Shown: positions 8,857-17,259, counted from the first letter of the stretch. The stretch: DNA of 18,043 nucleotides from Ramicandelaber brevisporus (GCA_025201865.1 MU603083.1:2309-20351), one strand, 5' to 3'. Made by a program: numbers and translations. The notes: generated by a model not told the origin, from the sequence alone.

Positions 8857-10209
8857 ATGACAGCTGTCTGGAGACATGGTACGCGAGCTGTACGAGGCGG
8901 ACTATCCAAGAGAAGCCATGGCAGCTTTGTTCGATATCTGAGTACGAATCGACTGTTTACAGTGCTCGGCTTTGAGACTTCATGCGACGACACTTCGATT
9001 GCACTGGTGCGCTCGGACGGCTTGATTATCGCACAATCACACGCTGATCAGAACAGCATCCACGAACAGTTTGGCGGCATTCATCCAACGCAGGCTCTCA
9101 ACTCTCATACCGCGCGTCTTCCAGGTGTGCTGATGTCCGTCTTCGATCAGGCGCGCATCGTGTCCGGTAAGAGGGATGCGTTGACTCATGAGTTGTTTGA
9201 TGCGGTGGCTGTCACTCGTGGTCCAGGGTTGCCGGCTTCGTTGAACGTTGGTCTCAATGCGGCCAAAGCAGTGGCAGCCGTAACCAGCAAGCCTTTGCTG
9301 GGAATCCACCACATGGAGGCTCATGCATTGATGGCGAGAATGCCAGGTGCTGGTCGAGCTGCCACTGCTGGTGATGATATCCCTGTGGTATCAGACTCGC
9401 CATTGCCATTATCAGCATATGCACACAGCCCAACCATCAATTCTAATGCAAACGACAGCAGCTCTCTTGTGCAATTTCCATTCCTAACTCTTCTCATTTC
9501 CGGTGGACACACAATGACAGTATTGGCCAAGCAGCTCGGCGACTACTCCATCATTGGCGAGACCCTCGATGACAGCGTCGGTGAAGCCTTTGACAAGGTT
9601 GCTCGCACTCTATCAATCCCTTGGAAACCCGGCCGTGGCGGTGGACCTGGCGCTGCTCTCGAGGAACTCGCTCTCACCAGCTCCAACACCTCTCGCTACA
9701 CATTGCCAATGCCACTTTCTCAAGGTGCTCACAAGAGCCAGCCCATATTCAGCTTTTCCGGGCTAAAGACCGCCGTCAAGACTATTGTTGACAAATCGCT
9801 AGCTAGTAGTCCGTCAAGAAATGTGCAGCCGTTTGATATCAGCTCAAAAGATGATGTTGCGGATATGGCTGCTGCATTCCAAGCCACTGCTTCTGCTCAT
9901 TTAGCAGCCAAGACTGATCTGGCACTTCGCAAAGCTGGCGAGCTTCTGGATGGGGAGAAGGTGCGATGCTTGGTGGTGAGTGGTGGTGTGGCTAGCAACA
10001 AGACAGTAAGGTCTCATCTGGAGGCGGTTGCACAACAGAAGTATGGGATTCCGCTGGTCGCCCCGCCGCCTAGATTGTGCACAGACAATGGTGTGATGAT
10101 TGCATGGACTGGTATCGAGAGATTCAAGCAAGGATTCACAAGTCCATTAACCATCACTCAGATTCCAAAATGGCCACTGTCCGATATCAACAAGCACAAT
10201 GATTCGTAA
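8857..10209 (+). CDS. QRI7: Mitochondrial tRNA N6-threonylcarbamoyladenosine transferase (Qri7/OSGEPL1, TsaD/Kae1 family)
   Basis: Transfers the threonylcarbamoyl group to A37 of ANN-decoding mitochondrial tRNAs. The frame opens upstream at 8803. I chose the ATG at 8857 (context TTCAAGATGA) because it gives an N-terminus of about 33 residues rich in Arg and Ser and free of acidic residues, typical of a mitochondrial presequence; this gives 450 residues. Family motifs are in order: Gly-Phe-Glu-Thr-Ser-Cys-Asp-Asp (38-45); the metal-binding His-Met-Glu-Ala-His (152-156); Ser-Gly-Gly-His (215-218); Ser-Gly-Gly-Val-Ala-Ser-Asn; and Cys-Thr-Asp-Asn-Gly with D410. A low-complexity insert of about 35 residues follows the HMEAH motif. 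All catalytic features are intact. The presequence favours the mitochondrial paralogue over cytosolic Kae1. It is convergent with Cac1, 219 bp away. Confidence 0.92.
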   Translation: MTAVWRHGTRAVRGGLSKRSHGSFVRYLSTNRLFTVLGFETSCDDTSIALVRSDGLIIAQSHADQNSIHEQFGGIHPTQALNSHTARLPGVLMSVFDQARIVSGKRDALTHELFDAVAVTRGPGLPASLNVGLNAAKAVAAVTSKPLLGIHHMEAHALMARMPGAGRAATAGDDIPVVSDSPLPLSAYAHSPTINSNANDSSSLVQFPFLTLLISGGHTMTVLAKQLGDYSIIGETLDDSVGEAFDKVARTLSIPWKPGRGGGPGAALEELALTSSNTSRYTLPMPLSQGAHKSQPIFSFSGLKTAVKTIVDKSLASSPSRNVQPFDISSKDDVADMAAAFQATASAHLAAKTDLALRKAGELLDGEKVRCLVVSGGVASNKTVRSHLEAVAQQKYGIPLVAPPPRLCTDNGVMIAWTGIERFKQGFTSPLTITQIPKWPLSDINKHNDS

Positions 10210-10368
10210 GCATTCCCTCTTTTATACTATACACTGTAAATTTCTACTTTAACTTAATACATCTACAAGCTTGATCAGTAAGATAAAGGAAAAGAAAGAG
10301 TTGCAAGTGGTGAGATTTCTAGTGGAATCAGTCTAAAACAACAAAGGTGGTATTCAAACAGAAACATA

Positions 10369-10374
10369 AATAAA
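10369..10374 (+). terminator. Possible poly(A) signal AATAAA for Qri7
   Basis: A canonical AATAAA hexamer 160 bases after the Qri7 stop, within the convergent 3' gap. Confidence 0.45.
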
Positions 10375-10376
10375 GG

Positions 10377-10420
10377 AATGGATGGATGGATGGATTGATT
10401 GATTGATTGATGTATGGATG
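10377..10420. repeat. GGAT/GATT tetranucleotide microsatellite
   Basis: Tandem GGAT units grade into GATT units and then GTATGGATG, placed between the Qri7 and Cac1 stop codons. Confidence 0.9.
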
Positions 10421-10428
10421 CAGACATT

Positions 10429-13254
10429 CTACTGTGCAGGAATGATTATAGGAGAAATTAGTTGCTGGCTTGTGGTGGATGCATTTGACATTCTCCCAAG
10501 TTTTGCGGCAGTCTCATCAACAATTCTCCATTGAACTGGTTGAGATGGACCTGGCCGTTCCCTTCTTGCAATTTCACGCAGCTTGGCTTCAATGGCAACC
10601 TTGGGGAATGTCGGGAATAGTTCCTTGAGCGACTCCACTGTCTTTTGTATACTGGCTTGTCTGCCTTCAACTGCCCTCACAAACAGAATCATTTCATCGT
10701 GAGTGAACTCGCGACGAGATGTTGATTGATGCTGGTGATTGCTTGACTGCGTATCGGCAAGTGCAGAAGATGAATCTGGTGCTGTAGATGCCAGTGCAGC
10801 CCACGACATTCCACTTGATGATGTGAATTGAACGGCCTCATCATCCACTTGAGGCGCCAAGTCAGCAAATGGATCAATGGGCACATAGGCAGTTGCCTGG
10901 ACACCAAATGGTTGAATGTCCAAATCAGCCAACTGAGTAATGGTCGCAGCTAGTGCATCGTCAAACACTGGTCCAATCACAATTGGTACAATCGATGCCA
11001 GCAACCGATTGCGACGTGCACGAACTGCCGGAAGTGCAATGTTGCTATCGTCATTGTCTGCCTCGTCGTCTGCATCAGCTGTTCCATCATCACGGACCAG
11101 CCATGCATTGCCGCCTTCAGCGCCTTCACTGGGACCATCTAAGCCAACCCCCTCAATATCACTGCCGCCTAATCCACCATCATCATCCTCTTCATCATCA
11201 TCATATTCGTCTTCATCATCGTCTTCAGGACCAGCAGTTGCACTCATTGTCTCGTCGCCATCTAAATCTTCAGCATTCCACTCCAAGTCACTGTCAACGT
11301 CGTAATCAATGGCCAAAATAGTGTCCTTAACGAATGGACGTCGACCATTAACTAGCACGCTGGATGTTGGCCATGGAGCATGCCAGGGTGGTCTCTGATT
11401 TTCTTCAAACTGTAGGAACTTATTCCGTCTTGGATAGGCTGTGCCGTGATAGGGACTCTCCAAATGAACGCTGCTTGAAGCTGAAGATGCCATCCAGCGG
11501 CGGAGATGATGCCGACCAGCTGATGCTTTGCTACGGATATATCCCACCGACTCTTCTTTACTGGAGCCAGCGCTATCAGTTTGACCTGTGGTTATTGTAT
11601 CGTAAATATCCGAATGGGATGTTTGAGTGTTGAATGCATTTTCTGGCGCCAGAATAGCTGCTGATTTGACAAAGAATGGCTTGAAGAATGATCTGTAAAA
11701 TGCATATTCTTCAACCGGAGGAGGTATTGGCTGCGCAGCAGATTCAGTAGATTCAGTGGATCCAGTAGATTCAACCATTGTTGCGTCATTTTGCTGAGTC
11801 TCCGGCGAGGACTCCGTTGCTGTCGTAGTGGAAACGCCAGTAGTGGTAGCAGTATTATTACTACTATTACCATTAGTATTATTAGCATTATTGGACAAAT
11901 CTGTTACTGAAGGGGTAGTGCTCGTTGTAGCTGCTGCAGTTGGTTTTGCCAATGACGATGCTGTTGGTTTATCTTTTCGAGTAAAGAAATTGAGCAAACC
12001 GCGAGACTGTGCTGCAGCTGGTTTAGGAGGTGATGCTGATGTTTTGGCTCTTTTTGCCGATTTTGTTGGTCGTTCAGGTGTCATGTGCTTGTTTGGTGTT
12101 GATGGCTGATTGCTGCTTGATGTTGCCATGGCTGCTGTCGTTGCTGCTGCTGCTGTTGAGGTCGATGATGATGCTGATGCGGTTGATGATGTAATGCCAC
12201 CTGCCATCACAGCCGGTGCTGATGTTGCCAAAATATCCTCAGGCAACACTGCAGCAGCTTTTGTTGTGATAGCCTCAACAGCAGTGGATTGGTCTTCGTC
12301 TCGTTTCCGCTTTCCACCTCCTCGACGCTGTGGGCCACTGCCGCCTGCATCCAGCACCATTGTTCTCTCTTCGGCCGTCATATTGCGGAACGATTCAGAT
12401 GCTGTTACTGACAGTTTCAATCTATTCTCGCGTCGTTTGAGAACAGATGAGGCTATATCAGTTGACAGCATGCGAGCTGGTTCATTAACTTCCCAGCGAC
12501 AAAGTGACAAGTTTGGTGTTGCTTCGCGACCAGGGCAGAGTTCGCTGACCAGCTGAGCAGGTACACCATACGCAGTGTACGTCGCAACCTGCTCAATAGC
12601 ATTTCGAACCATATCCTCAGTCAACGCTGGCTCATTAGTCGCGCTGTTGTCATCTGTCGGTGATGTTGACGATGCTGATGTTGATGCTGATGTTGATGAC
12701 GATGCTGCTGGTGTCACTGTTGTTGGTACTGCGAGACCTGCTGGGCATAAATGAGGCATCACTTTAGATACTAACTGAGTGATTGCCACATCTGCGTCTT
12801 GAACTAATTTTGCAATCAATGGCAAATGAGCCTCTGTCAGTTTGCCTTTATCGTCGCTGATGGCGGTTTTGCCCTTGGCCAATTGAGCGTGGAACGCTGC
12901 AAGTTCAGCTATAGTTGCGTGATGTCGGTCAAGTGCAAGCTTCTTTTCAGTTAGTGCAACACGTCCATTACGGAACCCAGGTCGAGATGGAAACGTTGGC
13001 TTACCGCTGGACACTGCTGCTGAAGCCGTTGAAGCCGGTGCGACTCCCACAGCAACCGCTGTCGCTGTTGCAATCGCTGCTGTTGCTGTTGTTACCGTTG
13101 ATATCACAGCGGGTTGAACTACTTCAGTTGCTGGCACTGGAGGCAAGCTCTTGATTGGGATATGGAACGCGATCGGTGAGCTACCGTCAAACTCGCCAGC
13201 TGTCGCTGTTGCTGTCGCTGCTGGCGAAGAATCCTCAGCTATCGTTGAAGTCAT
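10429..13254 (-). CDS. CAC1: Chromatin assembly factor 1 large subunit (CAF-1 p150 / Cac1)
   Basis: The large subunit of the nuclear H3-H4 chaperone that deposits histones behind the replication fork through PCNA. The frame opens at a TTG (13275), so the first ATG, 13254 (context ATCAAAATGA), is taken, giving 941 residues. A PIP-like box, Gly-Leu-Leu-Asn-Phe-Phe-Thr-Arg-Lys, lies at about 419-427. A conserved block Glu-Tyr-Ala-Phe-Tyr-Arg-Ser-Phe-Phe-Lys-Pro-Phe-Phe-Val starts at about 516. The hallmark Tyr-Asp-Val-Asp-Ser-Asp-Leu-Glu-Trp starts at Y651 and leads into a very acidic stretch to about 720 (ED domain). A C-terminal winged-helix-like region (about 848-915) starts Arg-Glu-Phe-Thr-His-Asp-Glu. 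The rest is Ala/Ser/Thr low complexity. No long Lys/Glu/Arg (KER) coiled coil is seen. No intron is needed. Confidence 0.85.
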   Translation of the reverse strand: MTSTIAEDSSPAATATATAGEFDGSSPIAFHIPIKSLPPVPATEVVQPAVISTVTTATAAIATATAVAVGVAPASTASAAVSSGKPTFPSRPGFRNGRVALTEKKLALDRHHATIAELAAFHAQLAKGKTAISDDKGKLTEAHLPLIAKLVQDADVAITQLVSKVMPHLCPAGLAVPTTVTPAASSSTSASTSASSTSPTDDNSATNEPALTEDMVRNAIEQVATYTAYGVPAQLVSELCPGREATPNLSLCRWEVNEPARMLSTDIASSVLKRRENRLKLSVTASESFRNMTAEERTMVLDAGGSGPQRRGGGKRKRDEDQSTAVEAITTKAAAVLPEDILATSAPAVMAGGITSSTASASSSTSTAAAATTAAMATSSSNQPSTPNKHMTPERPTKSAKRAKTSASPPKPAAAQSRGLLNFFTRKDKPTASSLAKPTAAATTSTTPSVTDLSNNANNTNGNSSNNTATTTGVSTTTATESSPETQQNDATMVESTGSTESTESAAQPIPPPVEEYAFYRSFFKPFFVKSAAILAPENAFNTQTSHSDIYDTITTGQTDSAGSSKEESVGYIRSKASAGRHHLRRWMASSASSSVHLESPYHGTAYPRRNKFLQFEENQRPPWHAPWPTSSVLVNGRRPFVKDTILAIDYDVDSDLEWNAEDLDGDETMSATAGPEDDDEDEYDDDEEDDDGGLGGSDIEGVGLDGPSEGAEGGNAWLVRDDGTADADDEADNDDSNIALPAVRARRNRLLASIVPIVIGPVFDDALAATITQLADLDIQPFGVQATAYVPIDPFADLAPQVDDEAVQFTSSSGMSWAALASTAPDSSSALADTQSSNHQHQSTSRREFTHDEMILFVRAVEGRQASIQKTVESLKELFPTFPKVAIEAKLREIARRERPGPSQPVQWRIVDETAAKLGRMSNASTTSQQLISPIIIPAQ

Positions 13255-14157
13255 TTTGATACAAGTTGTGATCAATCAAGCAAAGATAGTTACGAGCGCA
13301 GAAAAACACTGTGCAAGAACAAGCAAAACAAACAAGACGAATAAACACAAAAACAAAAACAACAACAGCAACAAAAACAAACAAATATCCTCCAATCGAC
13401 AACACGTTTATCTACACTCTGCCCAATTGCAATGTCACACGGTTGTTCACTGTGCATGTCCACTGTTACCAGCAAGGACAGTCGACAGGTATCTTTAGGA
13501 GCATACATGTCCCTCGATGTCGTATACTCTCGTCCTCTTTTTCTCTCTCTCTCCTCTCTCCTCTCACTTATTTTGTTCTCTCAGCACACTCTCTGTTTTG
13601 TGCCATGCTGCGGTGTGGCATGCTTGCATTCAGTTGCAGACACGTGCAAAGTCCACTGTCTTCAATGCATGTGTGAACTTCACCATGGCCTTTATCTCTA
13701 TCTCCCTCCATATACATAGCGGTGACCAGCCTTCTGTCTGTTACAGAAGAGTGAGAGACAGAGACAAGCTTTTTTTGTCTTTTTTGGCGTCCTCTTTCCT
13801 CCTTTCGAGTTGCCAGAAAAATATCACTATTGTTTGCTAGACCCTATCCCTTTGCAAGAGCCGGTGAAGGGATCACTCAGCCTGTAACCTTACAGAAAGG
13901 GAGAGGAGGTGACCGTACTACGACTGCCGTCTTCGGTGAGCAGAGCCTTTCAAGTTTGAACACGTGAGTTCAAGCGGTTACTACTCGCTCACTTGCTTGC
14001 TCGCTCACTCACTCGTTTATTTGTTTGTTTGTCGAATCTACTACTCCCCCACTGACGATCTACCACTTACACTTACACTTTCACTTTCACTTCCAAGAGA
14101 TAAACGAATAACGCGAAAAACTCAATAGCAGCAGCAGCAGCTGTATCCACAGACCGC
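13255..14157. other. Intergenic region between Cac1 and the His-rich gene
   Basis: About 0.9 kb serving two divergent genes. From left to right it has A-rich AACAAAAAC repeats (13320-13385), CT-rich tracts (13530-13565), a more balanced segment (about 13845-13975) with short inverted repeats, and TCGCTCACT and ACTTTC repeats (13985-14095). ORFs on both strands are low-complexity and lack recognisable motifs. The proximal parts should be the two promoters and 5' leaders. Confidence 0.55.
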
Positions 14158-15024
14158 ATGTTCCTGACGATTGTGGTGCTACTGGCCCTATGGTCAGTTT
14201 TGCCAGCAATCTTTGTGCGCATGTTCTTTGGCGGTATCTTCATCATATGTATTCTTCTCGTCCACACAAACAATTTCCGGCGACCTGCAAGACATCGACA
14301 TCCTCATGGAGACTCCCATTACTACTGGGACGGATACAACTGGGTTCACAACGATTCTCATCACGGACGCAATAACCACCACCACCACCACCACCATAAT
14401 CGACATGATCGCCATCATCATCACCACAGTGGAGATGTTTACGAAGGCGAAACCGAGATTGCATGGGACGTTCTGATTGCCACAATCAACCAACTTGAGC
14501 AGTACATGGTCAGCCACAGCGGGGCATTCTTGTATTCACTTGGTGTCGGAATGTGGCACGGATTGCGAGGTATCCCAGCAGCCATTGGACGTGGTCTATC
14601 TGTGGCGTGGAATGGAATTGTTTATGCGTTTTCATGCTGCTTTGGATGCTGTAGAAGATGCCCGCGGCTCAAAGTGGAGTGGCCAAAGAGAAATATCAAA
14701 GACCATCCTCCCCATCCTCCGCACCATCAGCACTATTATCATCATCATCCACAGCATCACCATCATCACCACAGCGGTGAAAATGGACACGCAAATGGCA
14801 TTACCACCAACTTTGATCACCACTCCAACGGACACGCAGTGGGTGGATGGGCAAGAGGACCGCCAACACCAGAGCCAAGTCCCAAGCAAACGTTTGGCGG
14901 ATATAATGGAATGTACGAGCTGCCACCACCTTCGCCAACCGACCCATATCCTACACCGCCCACTTTTTACGATGACCATCCACCCAGTGACAATGGGCAT
15001 GCTGGATGGCCCTCTAATTTTTAG
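14158..15024 (+). CDS. His-rich membrane-associated protein
   Basis: A 288-residue protein with no recognised family. Residues 1-36 form a strongly hydrophobic segment that could be a signal anchor or one membrane helix. About 42 histidines (roughly 15 percent) are concentrated in two clusters at about 45-92 and 184-220, with runs of five to seven His. Between them is a more ordered region (about 100-155) with an amphipathic or weakly hydrophobic stretch and a cysteine cluster, Cys-Cys-Phe-Gly-Cys-Cys-Arg-Arg-Cys, at about 159-167. The C-terminus is Pro-rich with short acidic spots. The His clusters and Cys cluster suggest metal (Zn, Cu, Ni) binding at a membrane, but this is inference from composition. 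Short CAC microsatellites encode part of the His runs. The 14158 ATG is chosen as the first ATG of the open frame, directly before the hydrophobic stretch. Confidence 0.65.
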   Translation: MFLTIVVLLALWSVLPAIFVRMFFGGIFIICILLVHTNNFRRPARHRHPHGDSHYYWDGYNWVHNDSHHGRNNHHHHHHHNRHDRHHHHHSGDVYEGETEIAWDVLIATINQLEQYMVSHSGAFLYSLGVGMWHGLRGIPAAIGRGLSVAWNGIVYAFSCCFGCCRRCPRLKVEWPKRNIKDHPPHPPHHQHYYHHHPQHHHHHHSGENGHANGITTNFDHHSNGHAVGGWARGPPTPEPSPKQTFGGYNGMYELPPPSPTDPYPTPPTFYDDHPPSDNGHAGWPSNF

Positions 15025-15756
15025 CATAATGATTATACCGTTACTTGGGCAAATCCGCGTGGATCCGGAAAAGTTTCGCCCAGGCGAGAAAAACGCAAAA
15101 TACATCGAACCTTTATTGATAATTCATTATCCTTCTCACCCTCCTCCTTGCTCTCTCCTCTTCAATAACATTACTCATCAATCGATATCATCGACAACGT
15201 TTACTCACATCGTTTACCTCCTTCGTAACTGCATCTATCTTCCCCCTTCGCTCCAGCAAAATCAATCTATCCACATTCTATATCATACAGCTGCTCTTCT
15301 TGCGTCTTTCGTTCGCTGTTCTCTTTCTCTTCTCTACAACCACCACAACACACTTCCCAAACACACACATTTTCTCTTCGACTTCATTCAAGCATCGGCG
15401 TTGTTCCCTCGTTGTCCCCAGGTGCTGGCGTGTGCTGGCGCGGTGTTCGGTCCCGCGTGGTGGTTGTCCCTCTGCCGCCAGGTTGGTGTGGCTGGCATTC
15501 GGGTTTTCCCAGCGGCAAGTTCCATCTGTTCCCCTCTCTCTTGGTTCGTCCCTCTTCCGTTGGCTTTCTCCCCCACCTCTTGCTTGCTGTCGTTGGTCGT
15601 CGTTGTCATCAAGTGAAGGTGGTTGCGTTGGCTATCAGCACCTGTTCCCCCGTTGCTGTCGCCATGCTATGTTTTTTTTCTTGGTTCGGTTTGGCTGTGG
15701 TTCGGTTTTCATCTTAATTCTTATCTGCTTAGATATGAGACGGGTTGTAAAGGACG

Positions 15757-15790
15757 GTATAGGCAAGCAACGGTTAGTGCTACCCTATAC
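15757..15790 (+). other. Inverted repeat / hairpin upstream of selenophosphate synthetase
   Basis: GTATAGG (15757-15763) pairs with CCTATAC (15784-15790). Inside, after a symmetrical 2x2 internal loop, AGCA (15766-15769) pairs with TGCT (15778-15781), leaving an 8-base loop. This gives eleven base pairs in total. Confidence 0.6.
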
Positions 15791-15829
15791 AACTGTCTCT
15801 TTGGCGATCTCTATCCTAGCTCGGAGGAA

Positions 15830-15871
15830 GCCTGGTTCCATGTGAATTTCTTAGATTCACTGGGGCCAGGC
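15830..15871 (+). other. Strong 17-bp hairpin upstream of selenophosphate synthetase
   Basis: GCCTGG-TTCC-A-(T)-GTGAAT (15830-15847) pairs with ATTCAC-T-GGGG-CCAGGC (15855-15871). There is one bulged T (15841), two G-U pairs if transcribed from the plus strand, and a 7-base loop TTCTTAG. It ends 71 bases before the synthetase ATG. Confidence 0.75.
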
Positions 15872-15942
15872 GGACGAGCACACTTTGCATTGAACATTAT
15901 CTTTGACATCGACTTTTATTAAGCCGTGTTGAAGCCATCTCC

Positions 15943-17259
15943 ATGATGAGCCACTTTCCACCTCACAAAACTATCATACAAATAATTGGTAATACACACA
16001 GCAGCAACAACAGCAACAACAGCAACAACAAACTGGACTCTACTCTCGGCCGTGGCGAGGGTGGGCCGGCACCAACGGCAGCAGCAGCAGCAACAGCAGC
16101 AGCTCCACATGAGATTGAGCGTGCGCTGCTGCCTGAAGGGTTCCGGCTCACCCAGTACACGGAGCTGAAAGGATGAGGCTGCAAGGTCCCGCAAGATGAA
16201 CTGCTTCGCTACCTGCACGACTCACTGGACACCACCACGCCAGACGGACAGCCATTAATCGGCATGGATGCATGTGTAATCGACGTTGAGCCGGCAGGTA
16301 CCAAGCTGGTCCAAACGACTGACTTCTTCTATCCGCTCGTCGATGATCCGTACGACATGGGCAAGATTGCATGCTGCAATGTCCTCTCTGACTTGTATGC
16401 GATGGGAGTGACCGACTGCCAGTCGATGCTCATGCTACTCGGCGTAAGCACCAAGCTAACCGATGCAACTGTTCGCGAGCGCGTTGTCCGTCTGGTCATG
16501 CGTGGATTCCGTGACAAGGCTCGTGAAGCCGGCACATTTGTCACTGGTGGCCAAACAACCCGCTCGCCATGGTTCCTCATTGGCGGTGTGGCTACCTCGG
16601 TTATTCCACCGTCGGTTCCCCGTGGTGTGATTATGCCATCTGGTGCACAGCCTGGCGACGCAATTGTGTTGACAAAGCCACTGGGTACTCGAGTTGCCGT
16701 GAACGCTTACCAGTTCCTGTTCAACGAAGAGAAGCTGGCTCGCATTTGTCCACATGTGGTATCTCGTGATCAAATCAAGGCACTGTACAACACTGCTTCT
16801 CAGTCCATGCAGACACTGAATCGCAAGGCTGCCGAGTTTATGCACAAGCACGGTGCTCGTGCGTGCACCGATGTCACTGGATTTGGCTTGCTTGGCCATG
16901 CTCGCAATCTCCACGGCAACCAGACGCTCGCGGATTCCATCTCATTTGTGATCCATTCAAGACTGGTGTTCCGCCATGCTCTTGAGATCGACGCCATTGT
17001 GGATTTCGGATTGACAAAGGGCACCGGCGCTGAAACTAGTGGTGGTTTGTTTGTTGTTCTGCCTGCCGAGAATGCTGAAGCATACTGTCGCGACGTTACT
17101 CAAGCTACCGGCTGGCCAGCGTGTGTCATTGGATCCGTCGAGAACCGTACATCGTCGGCTCATGAAGAACCAGTTCGCTTCGTAGAGAATCCCTCTGTTA
17201 TCATTGGCGATTTTGTTGATATCAGTTCATCCAGCGAGACCGCAGTCTCTCATCCTTAA
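15943..17259 (+). CDS. SEPHS2: Selenophosphate synthetase, selenocysteine-containing (SPS2/SelD)
   Basis: Makes monoselenophosphate from selenide and ATP, the selenium donor for Sec-tRNA. Read through one in-frame UGA, it is a 438-residue protein. Without readthrough it breaks into a 77-residue piece and a downstream ORF. N-terminal residues 1-55 are Asn/Ser/Ala-rich. Then comes Phe-Arg-Leu-Thr-Gln-Tyr-Thr-Glu-Leu-Lys-Gly-U78-Gly-Cys-Lys81-Val-Pro. U78 and K81 correspond to the catalytic Cys17 and Lys20 of E. coli SelD. Other family features are Gly-Met-Asp109 and Thr-Thr-Asp127 (Mg-ATP binding), Asp-Leu-Tyr-Ala-Met-Gly-Val, Gly-Gly-Gln-Thr (202-205), Lys-Pro-Leu-Gly-Thr, Thr-Asp-Val-Thr-Gly-Phe-Gly-Leu-Leu-Gly-His and Glu-Thr-Ser-Gly-Gly. 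The ATG at 15943 is the first after an in-frame stop at 15904; a second ATG follows at once. It ends with TAA and is followed by a SECIS element. Confidence 0.93.
16174..16176 (+). other. In-frame UGA codon recoded as selenocysteine
   Basis: TGA at codon 78 of the selenophosphate synthetase frame. Strongly conserved family sequence continues in the same frame on both sides, with no base missing, so it is not a frameshift or intron boundary. TGA is an ordinary stop elsewhere in the window (for example Rtt109), so the code itself is not altered. The position is the known Cys/Sec site of the family. Confidence 0.93.

Larger units (their letters stand above)
15025..15942. other. Long upstream region of the selenophosphate synthetase gene
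   Basis: About 0.9 kb. The first two thirds are CT-rich on the plus strand (15120-15400) and then GT/CT-rich (15400-15700). ORFs that cross it are long but low-complexity and resemble no protein I know. The last 200 bases before the selenophosphate synthetase ATG are different in composition and contain two strong hairpins. The region presumably holds the promoter and 5' UTR of the synthetase gene. Confidence 0.55.

Noticed and set aside
10940-11321. Antisense Ser-rich and His-rich ORFs opposite the Cac1 acidic domain
   Set aside because: They are mirror images of the Asp/Glu codon repeats of Cac1.
13255-13275. Seven-codon N-terminal extension of Cac1
   Set aside because: It begins with TTG; the first ATG is at 13254 with a good context.
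14477-15616. A 379-codon plus-strand ORF overlapping the His-rich gene
   Set aside because: Its first half is an out-of-frame shadow of the His-rich gene and its second half is CT-rich low complexity; no motif is seen.
15710-15750. Resemblance to the U2 snRNA 5' region (TTCTTATC...GCTTA)
   Set aside because: Only a few bases match. The branch-point recognition sequence GTAGTA and the Sm site are missing.
15300-15922. ORFs of 99-181 codons upstream of the selenophosphate synthetase
   Set aside because: Three different frames are open at once in CT/GT-rich DNA, and none has recognisable domains. The end of the 15623-15922 ORF looks slightly protein-like, but it overlaps the strong hairpins and cannot be supported.
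16264-17259. Selenophosphate synthetase starting at the Met at 16264
   Set aside because: This would delete the catalytic Lys and the Gly-U-Gly-Cys-Lys motif. Family sequence clearly continues upstream through the TGA, and a SECIS element is present.
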